Assembly (NCBI RefSeq): GCF_040683095.1
Contig: NZ_JBFBCI010000026.1
Coordinates: 1-64,000, forward strand
Length of the DNA stretch: 64,000 nucleotides
Direction of reading: 5' to 3'
From: Sphaerisporangium sp040683095
GTDB lineage: Bacteria; Actinomycetota; Actinomycetes; Streptosporangiales; Streptosporangiaceae
Of the stretch, positions 1 through 10,998 are shown piece after piece. The notes beneath the pieces were generated by a model. It was not told the DNA's origin. It worked only from the letters and a program-made list of their open reading frames with translations, and did no database searches. The stretch's first letter is position 1; the number at the start of each line of letters is the position of its first letter. Made by a program: the position numbers and the translations under genes.

Positions 1-424
1 TGAAAACCCACACCACCTACGACCAAGCAACCGCATGGTCACACCGGCAACACGACCTCGCCGCTTGACATTCCGGCTCCAGGGATGTCTGACCCGACCA
101 CCGTCCCTCACCTGCCCGCGAGCGAGGGCTGGGAGTACCGCCAGCCTTACTGGCCTGCCCTCCGGCAGTAAGCGACTGATCTCCCCGCCGGAGAAGACAG
201 ACCGGCCTCCAGGCATCCCTGTAGGCGCCCTGCCGTTCGTCCGAGGGTGGGTGGTGAGCCCGCCTTGCCGACGGTTATCCACAGGCTCTGCCGCATGTGG
301 CTCGTTCATCCACAGAATCGCGCTCGGCCCCGGATTCGCCTGGTCGTCTGGGCCATTCTCGTCTCGCCTGCCGGGGCCGGGGCGGTCATCCACCGGCCCC
401 GATGACGACTCAAGGGGAGGTCCG
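1..424. other. Non-coding or undetermined left edge with DnaA-box-like motifs
   Basis: I recognise no gene here. An open frame from position 35 runs into the pilin gene, but its first 130 codons are Arg/Pro/Ser-rich and look like read-through, and a good ribosome site sits only before 425. The stretch has one perfect DnaA box (TTATCCACA, 275-283) and near matches on the same strand at 306-314, 386-394 and 435-443. The upstream Tad genes expected from related genomes lie outside the window. Confidence 0.4.
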
Positions 425-721
425 ATGGACAGGTTGATCCACACATGCCGTGGGCGCATGCCGGCCGTGCGGCTGATCAGGGGCGGTCTCGGGGCCGGGC
501 GTTTGCTGCGGAGGTGGGGTGAGCGGTTTCGCGTCTCCGGGCTGCGGCTCACCGTCATGGCGCGGCCCAGGGGCGAGGCGGGCATGTCGACCGCCGAGTA
601 CGCGGTCGGAACCATCGCGGCCTGCGCGTTCGCCGGCCTGCTCTACAAGATCGTCAGCAGTGAGGAGGTACGGAAGATGCTCTCGGACGTCATCGGCCGC
701 GCGCTCAAGCTGGCGACCTGA
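425..721 (+). CDS. DUF4244 family Flp-pilin-like protein
   Basis: A 98-residue protein whose last 45 residues are a class III (Flp) prepilin-like segment: the motif GMSTAEY fits the G/XXXXEY prepilin-peptidase site and is followed by one hydrophobic helix (AACAFAGLLYKIV). The ATG at 425 is preceded by GGGGAGG with proper spacing, so I prefer it to the earlier open frame. The Arg-rich N-terminal half would be removed with the leader. DUF4244 proteins sit in actinobacterial Tad clusters between tadC and tadE, and TadE-like genes do follow here. It is probably the structural subunit of a thin surface pilus, but this is an inference from family and position. Confidence 0.75.
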   Translation: MDRLIHTCRGRMPAVRLIRGGLGAGRLLRRWGERFRVSGLRLTVMARPRGEAGMSTAEYAVGTIAACAFAGLLYKIVSSEEVRKMLSDVIGRALKLAT

Positions 722-908
722 GGGCTGAAGTGGGGTGCGTGCCTGGGGCGGCCCCCGTCCAGCGACGGGGCCGTCCTGGGGGCGCAGGTCATCCAGGGGC
801 TTGATCTATGGGGGTATAGGCGTGTTTGGTGCTATTTGTACCGATTGGTTCTTTCGTGCAGGTCATAAGCGCGTTATGCCAAGCCCGTCGCGTTGTCGGC
901 TCCGGTCC

Positions 909-1442
909 ATGGGGTTGCGCTGGGTGGTAGGTCGACTTGCGGGGTTGTGGTGGGTGGTCGGTTGGTTCACGGGGTTGTGGTTCCTGGTGGTGGACGTCTT
1001 CAGTCGCTCGTCACCAGGGTCGGGCGGTCGACGGGGGCGGGGAGCAAGGGCGTCCGACAGGGGGTCGGTGACGGCTGAGATGGCCGTGGCGCTGCCGTCG
1101 CTGGCGCTCGTGCTCGGAGCGGCGTTGTGGGCGCTCACGGTCGTCGCGGCCCAGTTGGAGTGCGTCGACGCCGCTCGTGCGGGGGCGAGGGCCGCGGCGA
1201 GGGGCGAGCCGCTGGATGCCGTGCGCCACGCCGCCGCGCGTGCCGGGCCTCCCGAGGCGACCGTTTCGGTGGTGCGTCAGCCGAGCGTGAGCCGCGTCAC
1301 CGTCTCGGCCTCGATACGGCCAGGCTGGGCCATCGCGGTACCGCCGATCCCGGTGAGCGCGTCCGCGGTGTCCACCACAGAGCCGGGTGCCGACGACCCT
1401 CCGCCGAGCAATGCCGACCCTCCCGCGAGCAGTGCGGATTGA
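909..1442 (+). CDS. TadE family pilus assembly protein (minor pilin-like)
   Basis: The core starts at residue 52 with GSVTAEMAVALPSL, a pseudopilin cleavage motif (G, then Glu at +5) followed by a hydrophobic helix, as in TadE. The rest is a short extracytoplasmic domain with a Pro/Ser-rich tail. TadE-like pseudopilins assist Tad pilus assembly. The start is uncertain: ATG 876 and ATG 909 are both possible and the frame opens at 735. The residues encoded just after 909 are repetitive (WVVG..LAGLWWVVGW) and come from a GGGTTGTGG-type DNA repeat, so the true start could be later, although the leader before Gly52 must be translated for processing. Confidence 0.75.
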   Translation: MGLRWVVGRLAGLWWVVGWFTGLWFLVVDVFSRSSPGSGGRRGRGARASDRGSVTAEMAVALPSLALVLGAALWALTVVAAQLECVDAARAGARAAARGEPLDAVRHAAARAGPPEATVSVVRQPSVSRVTVSASIRPGWAIAVPPIPVSASAVSTTEPGADDPPPSNADPPASSAD

Positions 1443-1471
1443 AGTCCTGAGGTTCGACTGGGAAGGGGGTG

Positions 1472-1897
1472 ATGGTCGTGGTGAGCCGGATGCGCAGGGG
1501 CTTCGGTGCGGGCACGTGCCGCAGGGCCGGGGGACGGCACCGCTCGCTGAGGCGGGTGGCCGGTGATCGTGGTTCGGCGACCGTCTGGGTGGTCGGGGCC
1601 ATGGCACTGGTCTGGTTGCTGGCCGGGGTGTTGCTGATGGCGGGCGTGGCGAGGGTGGGGCGTCATCGGGCGCAGTCGGCCGCCGACCTCAGCGCGCTGG
1701 CGGGGGCGAGTCAGGCGCTCGCCGCTCCGGAGCGGGCCTGCCGCCTGGCCCGCGATATCGCGCACGCCAATGGCGCCACTGTGAGCAGATGCGCCGTTGA
1801 CGCCGGAGTCGTGGACGTCAGCGTGGTCATCCCGTTGACGATCCCCTGGGCGGGCAGCCGCTCGATCGTGGCAACCTCCCGAGCCGGCCCTCGCTGA
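1472..1897 (+). CDS. TadE-like protein of the helicase/secretion neighbourhood (Rv3654c type)
   Basis: A 141-residue protein with a GSATVWVVGAMALVWLLAGV helix at about residues 34-53, then an Arg/Ala segment HRAQSAADLSALAGA typical of the TadF/Rv3654c-like group found beside a DEAH helicase in Mycobacterium and Streptomyces. It likely acts in the membrane with the TadE protein just upstream (29-nt gap) as an accessory pseudopilin. Candidate starts are GTG 1469, ATG 1472 and GTG 1478/1481. GGAAGGGGG at 1461-1469 is best spaced for the last two, so the N-terminus may be two or three residues shorter. Confidence 0.75.
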   Translation: MVVVSRMRRGFGAGTCRRAGGRHRSLRRVAGDRGSATVWVVGAMALVWLLAGVLLMAGVARVGRHRAQSAADLSALAGASQALAAPERACRLARDIAHANGATVSRCAVDAGVVDVSVVIPLTIPWAGSRSIVATSRAGPR

Positions 1898-2034
1898 CCT
1901 GCCGTGTCTCGGCTGGGCGCCGCCCCCTTGCAATGCGGTCGGCGGCGCGGTGGTGGCCGGTGGTCCGAGGCGGCGGTCAGCGGTTGGGGGTCGGCGGTCC
2001 GAGGTTGTGATGTCCCTGATCACCAACCCAACGC

Positions 2035-2060
2035 CCCCGAACCCACCCAACAGTTCGGGG
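2035..2060. terminator. Stem-loop between convergent genes
   Basis: Arms CCCCGAA (2035-2041) and TTCGGGG (2054-2060) with a 12-nt loop, between the converging TadE-like gene and the helicase gene. There is no T-run, so its role as a bidirectional terminator is inferred from position. The rest of 1898-2082 is G-rich spacer. Confidence 0.4.
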
Positions 2061-2082
2061 CACGGGGTGGGGGAGCGGGCGG

Positions 2083-4413
2083 TCAGGCGGGGTGGGAGGG
2101 GGTCAGGAGGGTTTGGAGGAGGGTCAGGGCGCCTTGTTTGTCCAGGGGGTCGTTGCCGTTGCCGCACTTGGGGGACTGGATGCACGACGGGCAGCCTCGC
2201 TCGCATTCGCAGGACGCGATGGCCTCGCGGGTGGCCGTGAGCCAGTCGTGGGCGCGGGCGTAGCCGCGTTCGGCGAAGCCGGCTCCGCCTTCGTGGCCGT
2301 CGTACACGAAGACCGTGAGCAGGCCGGTGTCGAGGTGCACCTCCGTGGAGACGCCGCCGATGTCCCAGCGGTCGCAGGTGGCGAAGAGCGGCAGCAGGCC
2401 GATGGATGCGTGCTCGGCGGCGTGCGCCGAACCACCGAGGTCGTACCCGGCCGCCAGGAGCGGGGCCACGGCCTCGGGCGGCAGCGTCCACCAGACGGCC
2501 CGGGTCCGCAGGGTGCGCGGCGGAAGGTCCAGAGGCTCCTCGCCGAGCACCTCGCCGCTCTGCACGCGGCGCTTGAGGAAGGAGACGACCTGCCGGGTCA
2601 CCTCCACGGTGCCGAAGTGCAGTTCGCCCGGCCCGAACGGGTGCGAGCGCAGGGACTCCAGCACGGAGATGTCGGTGACATCCCTGGCGAAGGTGGAGTA
2701 GTCCGGCGTGGCCCCCGAGACGAGGGCGACGCTCGCGTCCAGGTCGAGCAGGTCGACGACGTAGGTGTCCCCTTGGTGGAGGTACACCGCTCCCGTGTGG
2801 ACGGCGGTGTGGGCGGACGGCTCGTCCACGGTGCCGAGCAGCCGTCCCGTGGACGACTCCACGACGTGCACCGGGGGGCCGCCCGAGCCCCGGATGTCGG
2901 CGAGGTTGGCCGCGCGGTCGCGGCGGGTCCAGAACCACCCCTGGGCACGCCTGCGCAGCAGCCCCCGCTCCACGAGGTCGTCCAGGACCGCCTCCGCCGA
3001 GGGGCCGAACACCGGCAGGTCGGCTTCGGTCAGCGGGACCTCGGCCGCCGCCGCGCACAGATGAGGGCCGAGGACGTACGGGTTGTCCGGGTCCAGCACG
3101 ATCGCCTCGACCGGCCGCCCGAAGAGGGCTTCGGGGTGATGGACGAGGTATGTGTCGAGAGGGTCGTCGCGGGCGATGAGCACGGCGAGCGCGTCCTGGC
3201 CGTCACGGCCGGCGCGGCCCGCCTGCTGCCACAGCGACGCCCTCGTGCCGGGCCAGCCCGCGATCAGCACGGCGTCCAGGCCGGAGACGTCGATGCCGAG
3301 TTCCAGCGCGTTGGTCGTCGCCAGGCCCGTGACGGCCCCTGACCGTAAAGCTTTCTCCAACGATCGCCGGTCCTCGGCGAGGTACCCGGCCCGGTACGCG
3401 GCCACCCTGGCGGGAAGCTCGGGGGAGATCTCCTCCAGGTTGCCGCGCGCGACGAGCGAGACCGTCTCGGCGGCGCGGCGCGACCGGACGAAGGCGAGGG
3501 TCCGCACGTCGTCGATCACCAGGTCGGTCAGCAGGTCGGCGGTCTCGGCCGTAACCGTGCGCCGGACGGGTGCGCCCCCCTCGCCCCGCAGATCGGTCAG
3601 GGGCGGCTCCCAGAGCGCGAAGGTAGTGGAACCCCGGGGAGACGCGTCCGAGGTCACCTCGGCCATCTCAAGCCCGGTGAGGCGCATCGCCGCGACCGCG
3701 GGGTCGCTGACCGTGGCCGAGACGAGGATGAACACCGGACGGGAGCCGTACTTCGCGCATATCCGGCGCAGCCGGCGAAGGATCTGGGCCACGTGCGACC
3801 CGAAGACGCCGCGGTAGCCGTGGCACTCGTCCACGACGACGACCTTCAGCCGCCGCCAGAAGGACGTCCACGCCGAGTGGTGGGGCAGCATCGACCGATG
3901 GAGCATGTCGGGGTTGGTCAGCACGTAGTTGGCGTGCCGCCGCACCCACTGGCGCTCATCGGGCGGGGTGTCACCGTCGTAGGTCGCCGCCCGCACCTGT
4001 TCGAGCTCCAGCCCCTTGAGCGACCGCAGCTGGTCGGCGGCGAGGGCCTTGGTCGGCGTGAGGTAGAGGACGGTGCCTCCGGAAAGGATCTCCGACACGG
4101 CCGGCACCAGGTAAGCCAAAGATTTTCCCGAAGCCGTGCCTGTGGCAATGATCACGTTTTGGCCACGATGTACCAGGTCGGCGGCCATCGCCTGGTGCTT
4201 CCAGAGGCCGTCGACGCCGAGATCTCTCAGGCGGCTGACGAGGGGCTCAGCAACCCAGTCCGGCCAATGCACATGACCCGCCTGACGTGCGGGAACGTGC
4301 TCCACATGGGTGACACGCTCCCGGCGTGCGGGTGTCGCGAGCAGGCGTGTGAGGATCGGGCCTGGTCGCCGCGAGGGTGAAGTAGTCGCAGTCACTGGTT
4401 TCCAGTTTGGCAT
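2083..4413 (-). CDS. DEAD/DEAH box helicase with C-terminal DUF1998/zinc domain
   Basis: A 776-residue superfamily 2 helicase of the helicase/secretion-neighbourhood type. Walker A TGTASGKS lies at about residue 91, the Walker B box reads DECH at about 195, motif III is SATVSDP, and the C-terminal helicase lobe has LELGIDVSGLD and QQAGRAGR. The C-terminus holds four clustered cysteines (CECERGCPSC), the DUF1998 zinc site. Related MrfA-type proteins act in DNA repair; the exact substrate is unknown here. ATG 4413 was chosen; GTG 4395 is an alternative and neither has a strong ribosome site. It is divergent from bldG, the same order as in Streptomyces and Mycobacterium. Confidence 0.9.
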   Translation of the reverse strand: MPNWKPVTATTSPSRRPGPILTRLLATPARRERVTHVEHVPARQAGHVHWPDWVAEPLVSRLRDLGVDGLWKHQAMAADLVHRGQNVIIATGTASGKSLAYLVPAVSEILSGGTVLYLTPTKALAADQLRSLKGLELEQVRAATYDGDTPPDERQWVRRHANYVLTNPDMLHRSMLPHHSAWTSFWRRLKVVVVDECHGYRGVFGSHVAQILRRLRRICAKYGSRPVFILVSATVSDPAVAAMRLTGLEMAEVTSDASPRGSTTFALWEPPLTDLRGEGGAPVRRTVTAETADLLTDLVIDDVRTLAFVRSRRAAETVSLVARGNLEEISPELPARVAAYRAGYLAEDRRSLEKALRSGAVTGLATTNALELGIDVSGLDAVLIAGWPGTRASLWQQAGRAGRDGQDALAVLIARDDPLDTYLVHHPEALFGRPVEAIVLDPDNPYVLGPHLCAAAAEVPLTEADLPVFGPSAEAVLDDLVERGLLRRRAQGWFWTRRDRAANLADIRGSGGPPVHVVESSTGRLLGTVDEPSAHTAVHTGAVYLHQGDTYVVDLLDLDASVALVSGATPDYSTFARDVTDISVLESLRSHPFGPGELHFGTVEVTRQVVSFLKRRVQSGEVLGEEPLDLPPRTLRTRAVWWTLPPEAVAPLLAAGYDLGGSAHAAEHASIGLLPLFATCDRWDIGGVSTEVHLDTGLLTVFVYDGHEGGAGFAERGYARAHDWLTATREAIASCECERGCPSCIQSPKCGNGNDPLDKQGALTLLQTLLTPSHPA

Positions 4414-4568
4414 CTTGGGGGAGAGTCGCCCGGAGTCGTGATTTCGTATAGACACGAAGACGGGGCGTGGTTGAATGCCGCGCGTCAGGGTATTGCGCGC
4501 TGGGACCCGGGGTCCCAGCATGTCAGACCCCTCGTCGTGGACTCAGCAGGCAAGGCGCTGGAGGATCT

Positions 4569-4919
4569 GTGGACCTGAAGTTGGACCACCACACTGAAGA
4601 CAGACTCACCATCGTGGAAGTCGAGGGTGAGATCGACGTCTATACCGCGCCGAGGCTGCGTGAGCTGCTGATCGACCTGGTCAACAAGGGCAACTTCCAC
4701 CTCCTCGTCAACATGGAGAAGGTGGACTTCCTCGACTCCACGGGTCTTGGTGTCCTGGTCGGCGGGCTCAAGCGCGTTCGGGCGCACGACGGCTCCCTGG
4801 AGCTCGTCTGTACGCAGGAGCGCATCCTCAAGATCTTCCGGATCACCGGTCTCACGAAGGTCTTCGGGATTTACGCCTCGGTCGAAGAGGCCAAGGAAGC
4901 TCACGGCCGAGACAAGTAG
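4569..4919 (+). CDS. bldG: Anti-anti-sigma factor BldG (STAS domain)
   Basis: A 116-residue single STAS domain. The hallmark segment DFLDSTGLGVLVGGLKRV places the phosphorylatable Ser at residue 57, the position used in Streptomyces BldG, and the downstream ERILKIFRITGLTKVF is nearly invariant in BldG orthologues. In Streptomyces, BldG controls aerial growth and antibiotic production by binding anti-sigma factors. The start is GTG 4569 with GGAGG four bases before it; the open frame reaches back to 4467 without a better site. The partner anti-sigma gene follows after 2 nt and the helicase gene is divergent upstream, matching the Streptomyces locus. Confidence 0.93.
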   Translation: MDLKLDHHTEDRLTIVEVEGEIDVYTAPRLRELLIDLVNKGNFHLLVNMEKVDFLDSTGLGVLVGGLKRVRAHDGSLELVCTQERILKIFRITGLTKVFGIYASVEEAKEAHGRDK

Positions 4920-4921
4920 TC

Positions 4922-5395
4922 ATGGCCACCGTCGAGCTGACGTTCAGCGCGCTGCCGGCCCACGTGCGCACGGCGCGGCTGGTCGCGACCGCGATCGCCC
5001 GCCGTACCGGGGTGGCGGAGGCGCTGCTGGACGAAGTACGGCTCGCCGTGGGTGAGGCATGCTCACGGGCAGTGGAGGCGCATCGCATTCACTGCCCCGG
5101 CGAGCCGATCCGCATCGAGCTGTGCGACGAGTCGGGACGCTTCGAGGTCACCGTCACCGACTCCGCCCCGAGCGACGATCTCGAACAGGCGTACAAGGAC
5201 GAGGACGGGCCGCCGGTAGCCGTCAACGGAACCGAGCTGGCCGGCCTACTTCCCGCCGACACGCTGATGTCCGGGTTCGGCATCGCCGTCATCGCCGCGC
5301 TGGCCGATGACGTCGAGGTGTACCCGAGCGCCAAGGGGCTGCGGATCAGAATGAGCTGGCCCGCCGCCGCGACCGGCTTCGCGACGACTCCCTGA
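4922..5395 (+). CDS. Anti-sigma regulatory factor (HATPase_c_2), BldG partner
   Basis: A 157-residue GHKL-type serine kinase domain related to SpoIIAB/RsbW. The N-box is DEVRLAVGEACSRAV (about residues 37-51), and the later box with Gly residues (LMSGFGIAVIAAL) closes the ATP site. It should bind and phosphorylate BldG and hold a sigma factor when BldG is phosphorylated. It starts 2 nt after the bldG stop, so the two are co-transcribed, as in Streptomyces. The usual Asn of the N-box is replaced by Gly-Glu-Ala, so kinase activity could be weak; this needs an alignment. Confidence 0.88.
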   Translation: MATVELTFSALPAHVRTARLVATAIARRTGVAEALLDEVRLAVGEACSRAVEAHRIHCPGEPIRIELCDESGRFEVTVTDSAPSDDLEQAYKDEDGPPVAVNGTELAGLLPADTLMSGFGIAVIAALADDVEVYPSAKGLRIRMSWPAAATGFATTP

Positions 5396-6618
5396 CGCGT
5401 CGCCGAGCCGCACGTCGGGAGTCCGACTCCCTGACGCACCACCGGACCGCGTGACGGGGATCGAAGCGATTCCGAAATCACCTCCGAGCGTCTCGGACCT
5501 GGTGTCCGAGCGCTCCGGCGGAGGCGAGGCCGCGCGCGAGCGTCGTGGAACGGTCCGCGCCGGACGTGAGTGCCGTCCGCCGACGTGCCGTGTCCCGCCT
5601 ACCGTTGTCCGTCCGGGGCCGACAACGGGCCCGTACCGGCGTCCGAGGCCGACGAGCGGCTTGTGCCCTGCGTCTGAGGCCGGCAAGCGTTCCCAGTCGG
5701 GCATGCGGCATCTGCCGGTGTCCGACGTCGGCAAGCGGCTGGAGCTGCCGTGCGTGATCGACCGGCCTGTCGCCGTAGCCTTTCCCTTACCGGTGCGCCC
5801 TCGGGAACGGCCGCGGCTTCGAAGCGGCTCCCAGCAGCATCGGCCGCCCGTGTAAGCCCCAGAAGAACACGGCCGGACCTTCCGATGAACAGAACCGCAC
5901 CATGATCCTGAGCCGGTCCGTGGGCCCGGCCGCCTCACCCGTGCCACGAGGTTCCGTGGAGCCAGGGCCGAACCGTGCCTGCGAGCCGAACACCCGACCG
6001 GGACACTCGCCGTACGCGGCGCCGACATCGCCGCCGTCCCTTCCCGCCGCCGCGGCGTTGAATAGGGCGAGGGCTTGGCGTGTGGGTCGGGTCTCGGGGG
6101 TGGGGGCTGGTGGTGGTGACGGGGAGAGGAAAGGTTTGTGGCGGTTTTGTGACGGCGGTGTGAAGGGAGGAAAATGGGGCAAGGGGAAAAGTTTGGGCGG
6201 AGGGCCGGCTGATCATCTCTGACGGGTATGCGGCGTCGGTTCGGAGTGTCGGAGGCGGGGGCGGCAGGTATGTCTCCGGAGTTATGGACACAAAGCTATG
6301 GCAATAAATCCCTGACGGTAATCCGGACGTTGCGCGGCATCGTGCCTGGAAAACCATGCCCTTGCGGGGCAAAGGCGCGGCGCTTACTGGACGGAGCCCT
6401 AATTAGCTGGCCGAAGAGGCTTCATATCTGGCGCGTGCCTGCGTAGACTCCCCGCACCGGCCAAGGTTTATGTCCCCGCAGATCGACGATGCCCTGCGGG
6501 AGGTCTGCGGACGTTACCGGAAGCGGCACTGCCAATCCAGCTCGGATGCGCGCCGCCCCCCGACTCATTCCGCAGCGCGGTCTGAGCTTGGACCTACCCG
6601 TCTGGCCGAGGAGGACGG
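5396..6618. other. 1.2-kb intergenic region before hppA
   Basis: No convincing gene on either strand; open frames here are short and compositionally odd. From 5609 to 5740 there are about four degenerate copies of a unit like GTCCGAGGCCGGCAAGCGG (near 5609, 5641, 5672 and 5721). From about 6270 the base composition becomes distinctly less GC-rich, which suggests the regulatory region of hppA. A weak stem (CCCGCAG 6475-6481 / CTGCGGG 6494-6500) lies in the presumed leader. Confidence 0.5.
6421..6449 (+). promoter_or_regulatory. Possible promoter of hppA
   Basis: TTCATA (6421-6426) and TAGACT (6444-6449) with a 17-nt spacer, each matching four of six consensus bases. It would give a leader of about 165 nt before the hppA ATG. 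Prediction only. Confidence 0.3.
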
Positions 6619-8955
<2,337 letters not shown>

Positions 8956-9011
8956 TCCGCTTCCGGGCCGCCGCGTCGAGCGCGCGGTGAGGTCCGGGGA
9001 CGCGAAACCTG

Positions 9012-9041
9012 CGGCTACCGCCCGAGGCTGGGCGGTAGCCG
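9012..9041 (+). terminator. hppA terminator
   Basis: Perfect 12-bp stem CGGCTACCGCCC (9012-9023) / GGGCGGTAGCCG (9030-9041) with a 6-nt loop, 57 nt after the hppA stop and before sixA. Confidence 0.7.
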
Positions 9042-9068
9042 TACGCGTGTAATGGGATAGTTGAGGGG

Positions 9069-9551
9069 ATGAACACGCTGATCGTCCTGAGACACGCCAA
9101 GGCCGCGCACGTCCCCGGGCTGGCCGACCGGGAACGTCCGCTGACGCATCGCGGCGAGCGCGACGCCGCGCGTGCCGGGCAGACCTTGAAGGCGATGGGC
9201 CTGTCTCCGGATCTTGTGCTGTGCTCCCCGTCCCTGCGGACGCGGCAGACCGCCGAGCTGGCCCTGGCGGACCTCGCGCCCGCCGCTCCGCTGCACCTGG
9301 AGAGCGAGATCTACGAGGCGTATCCGGACGAGCTGCTCGAACTGATCGGGCGCACCGACGACGACGTCTCGACGCTGCTGCTGGTCGGTCACAATCCGGG
9401 CGTGCATGAGCTGGTCGTCAACCTGAGCCTGTCGCGCGACGACGAGGGCTTCCCGCCGGGGGCGTTCGCGGTGCTGGAGACGGGCGGCTGGGCCGGGCTC
9501 GGCCCGGGCGACGCGCGGGTGATCAGCCGCTGGACGCCGAAGCACGACTGA
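9069..9551 (+). CDS. sixA: SixA-type phosphohistidine phosphatase
   Basis: A 160-residue histidine phosphatase of the SixA branch. The catalytic RHG-type motif is LRHAKA near the N-terminus (His at about residue 9), followed by Arg in SLRTRQTAEL and the second catalytic His in VGHNPGVHE. SixA enzymes dephosphorylate phosphohistidine on HPt or PTS proteins; the substrate in actinobacteria is not known. It is convergent with serB. Confidence 0.88.
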   Translation: MNTLIVLRHAKAAHVPGLADRERPLTHRGERDAARAGQTLKAMGLSPDLVLCSPSLRTRQTAELALADLAPAAPLHLESEIYEAYPDELLELIGRTDDDVSTLLLVGHNPGVHELVVNLSLSRDDEGFPPGAFAVLETGGWAGLGPGDARVISRWTPKHD

Positions 9552-9611
9552 TGCGCCGCAGGGCGACTGAGGCGCTGATGGGCGACTGAAACAGAGACCG
9601 GTCGGGGCGCC

Positions 9612-9649
9612 GACGCGTCCGGGCGCGGTGGCGCGCCCGGGAACGCGTC
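9612..9649. terminator. Long GC stem between convergent sixA and serB
   Basis: Outer arms GACGCGT (9612-9618) / ACGCGTC (9643-9649) and inner arms CGGGCGCG (9620-9627) / CGCGCCCG (9632-9639) around GTGG. It overlaps the serB stop codon and is placed to serve both genes. Confidence 0.6.
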
Positions 9650-10886
9650 AGTGGTGCGGGCTTCCCGCCGCGGGCGGCGTCAGGCCGTCCTCGGCGTCGG
9701 CGGCCTCGACCTCCTCGCGGGAGATGCCGAGCAGGTAAAGGATCGTGTCCAGGTAGGGGACGTTGACCGCGGCGTCGGCGGCCTGCCGCAGCACGGGCTT
9801 GGCGTTGAAGGCGATGCCGAGCCCGGCGGCGCCGATCATGTCGAGGTCGTTGGCGCCGTCGCCGATGGCGACCGTCTGGTTGATCGGGATGCCGGCCTCC
9901 CGCGCGAACCGCTCGAGGGCGCGGGCCTTGCCTGGACGGTCGACGATCTCGCCGACGACGCGGCCGGTGAGCTTGCCGTCCACGACTTCCAGGGTGTTGG
10001 CGGCGGAGTAGTCGATGCCGAGGTCCTCCACCAGAGCGTCGGTGATCTGGGTGAAGCCTCCGCTGACGATGGCGAAGCGGTAGTCCAGGCGCTTGAGCGT
10101 GCGTACCAGGGTGCGGGCGCCGGGGGTGAGGACGACCTCCTTGCGGACGCGCTCGAAGACGTCGGCGGACAGCCCTTCGAGCAGCGCCACCCGCTCGCGC
10201 AGGGAGGCGGCGAAGTCGAGCTCGCCGCGCATCGCCGCCGAGGTGATCTTCTCGACCTCTTCCATGCAGCCGGCGTGGTTGGCGAGCAGCTCGATGACCT
10301 CGCCCTGGATGAGCGTGGAGTCGACGTCCATGACGATCAGCCGTTTGGTGCGCCGGTGGAGCCCGGAGCGCTGGACGGCGACGTCGACCTGCTGGAGGAC
10401 GGCCTCGGCCGCCAGCGCGGTGCGCAGGGCTGCCGGGTCGGCCCCGGAGACCTCCAGCTCGATGCACGTGACCGGCAGGTGCGCCAGCCGCTCGATGCGG
10501 TCGATGTTGGCCCCGGCGGCGGCGATGCGGCCCGCGATGCCGGCGAGGGCGGCGGGGTGCAGCGGGTTGCCGAGGACGGTGACGTGGAGGCGCCCTCTGC
10601 GGCGCTTCTCCTTGGTATCGGTGCCGGTGGCGAGCTCGACCTCCATGCCGAGGTCTTCGGCCACGCGCTCGATGGCCGCCCACATGGCGCCGATGGTGCC
10701 GCCGGTTCCCGTGGGGGGCCCGCCGGCGTACATGACGAGCACGCCGAGGACCAGGCGGCCGCGGATGACGACCTGTTCGACGTCGACGACGTTCACCGGG
10801 AAGGACGCCAGCGTGCTGAACAAGCGGGACGTCACCCCGGGCCGGTCGGGGCCGGTGAGTGTGATCAAAAGCGTGCGCTGCTTCAT
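9648..10886 (-). CDS. serB: Phosphoserine phosphatase SerB
   Basis: A 412-residue protein: an N-terminal ACT domain (TLTGPDRPGVTSRLFSTLA from about residue 9), a middle ACT-like segment, then a HAD phosphatase with DVDSTLIQGE (nucleophile Asp, motif I), SGGFT (motif II) and GDGANDLDMI (motif IV). It makes L-serine from 3-phosphoserine in the cytoplasm; the ACT region may bind serine. Start ATG 10886 is chosen because homologues begin close to the ACT domain; an in-frame ATG at 10937 exists and neither has a good ribosome site. Confidence 0.95.
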   Translation of the reverse strand: MKQRTLLITLTGPDRPGVTSRLFSTLASFPVNVVDVEQVVIRGRLVLGVLVMYAGGPPTGTGGTIGAMWAAIERVAEDLGMEVELATGTDTKEKRRRGRLHVTVLGNPLHPAALAGIAGRIAAAGANIDRIERLAHLPVTCIELEVSGADPAALRTALAAEAVLQQVDVAVQRSGLHRRTKRLIVMDVDSTLIQGEVIELLANHAGCMEEVEKITSAAMRGELDFAASLRERVALLEGLSADVFERVRKEVVLTPGARTLVRTLKRLDYRFAIVSGGFTQITDALVEDLGIDYSAANTLEVVDGKLTGRVVGEIVDRPGKARALERFAREAGIPINQTVAIGDGANDLDMIGAAGLGIAFNAKPVLRQAADAAVNVPYLDTILYLLGISREEVEAADAEDGLTPPAAGSPHH

Positions 10887-10998
10887 CGGGCATAACGCTA
10901 CCGACCGCTCAGAGTGAACGCGTAAGCGGTTCACCATACGGACGGGAGATGGTCATCTCCCCATGTCTTCATGGGTATGCCACACGAGGAGGCATGCC

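Noticed and set aside
35..424. N-terminal extension of the DUF4244 frame
   Set aside because: Low-information Arg/Pro/Ser sequence, no ribosome site, and a good start exists at 425.
275..443. Replication origin
   Set aside because: Only a few DnaA-like boxes, no dnaA/dnaN/rpmH context and no AT-rich unwinding region beside them.
2092..3342. Plus-strand frame opposite the helicase
   Set aside because: Shadow of the DEAH helicase; the zinc and helicase motifs are on the minus strand.
5451..6446. Several small frames between the bldG pair and hppA
   Set aside because: Codon bias and residue composition are not protein-like and no motif is visible on either strand.
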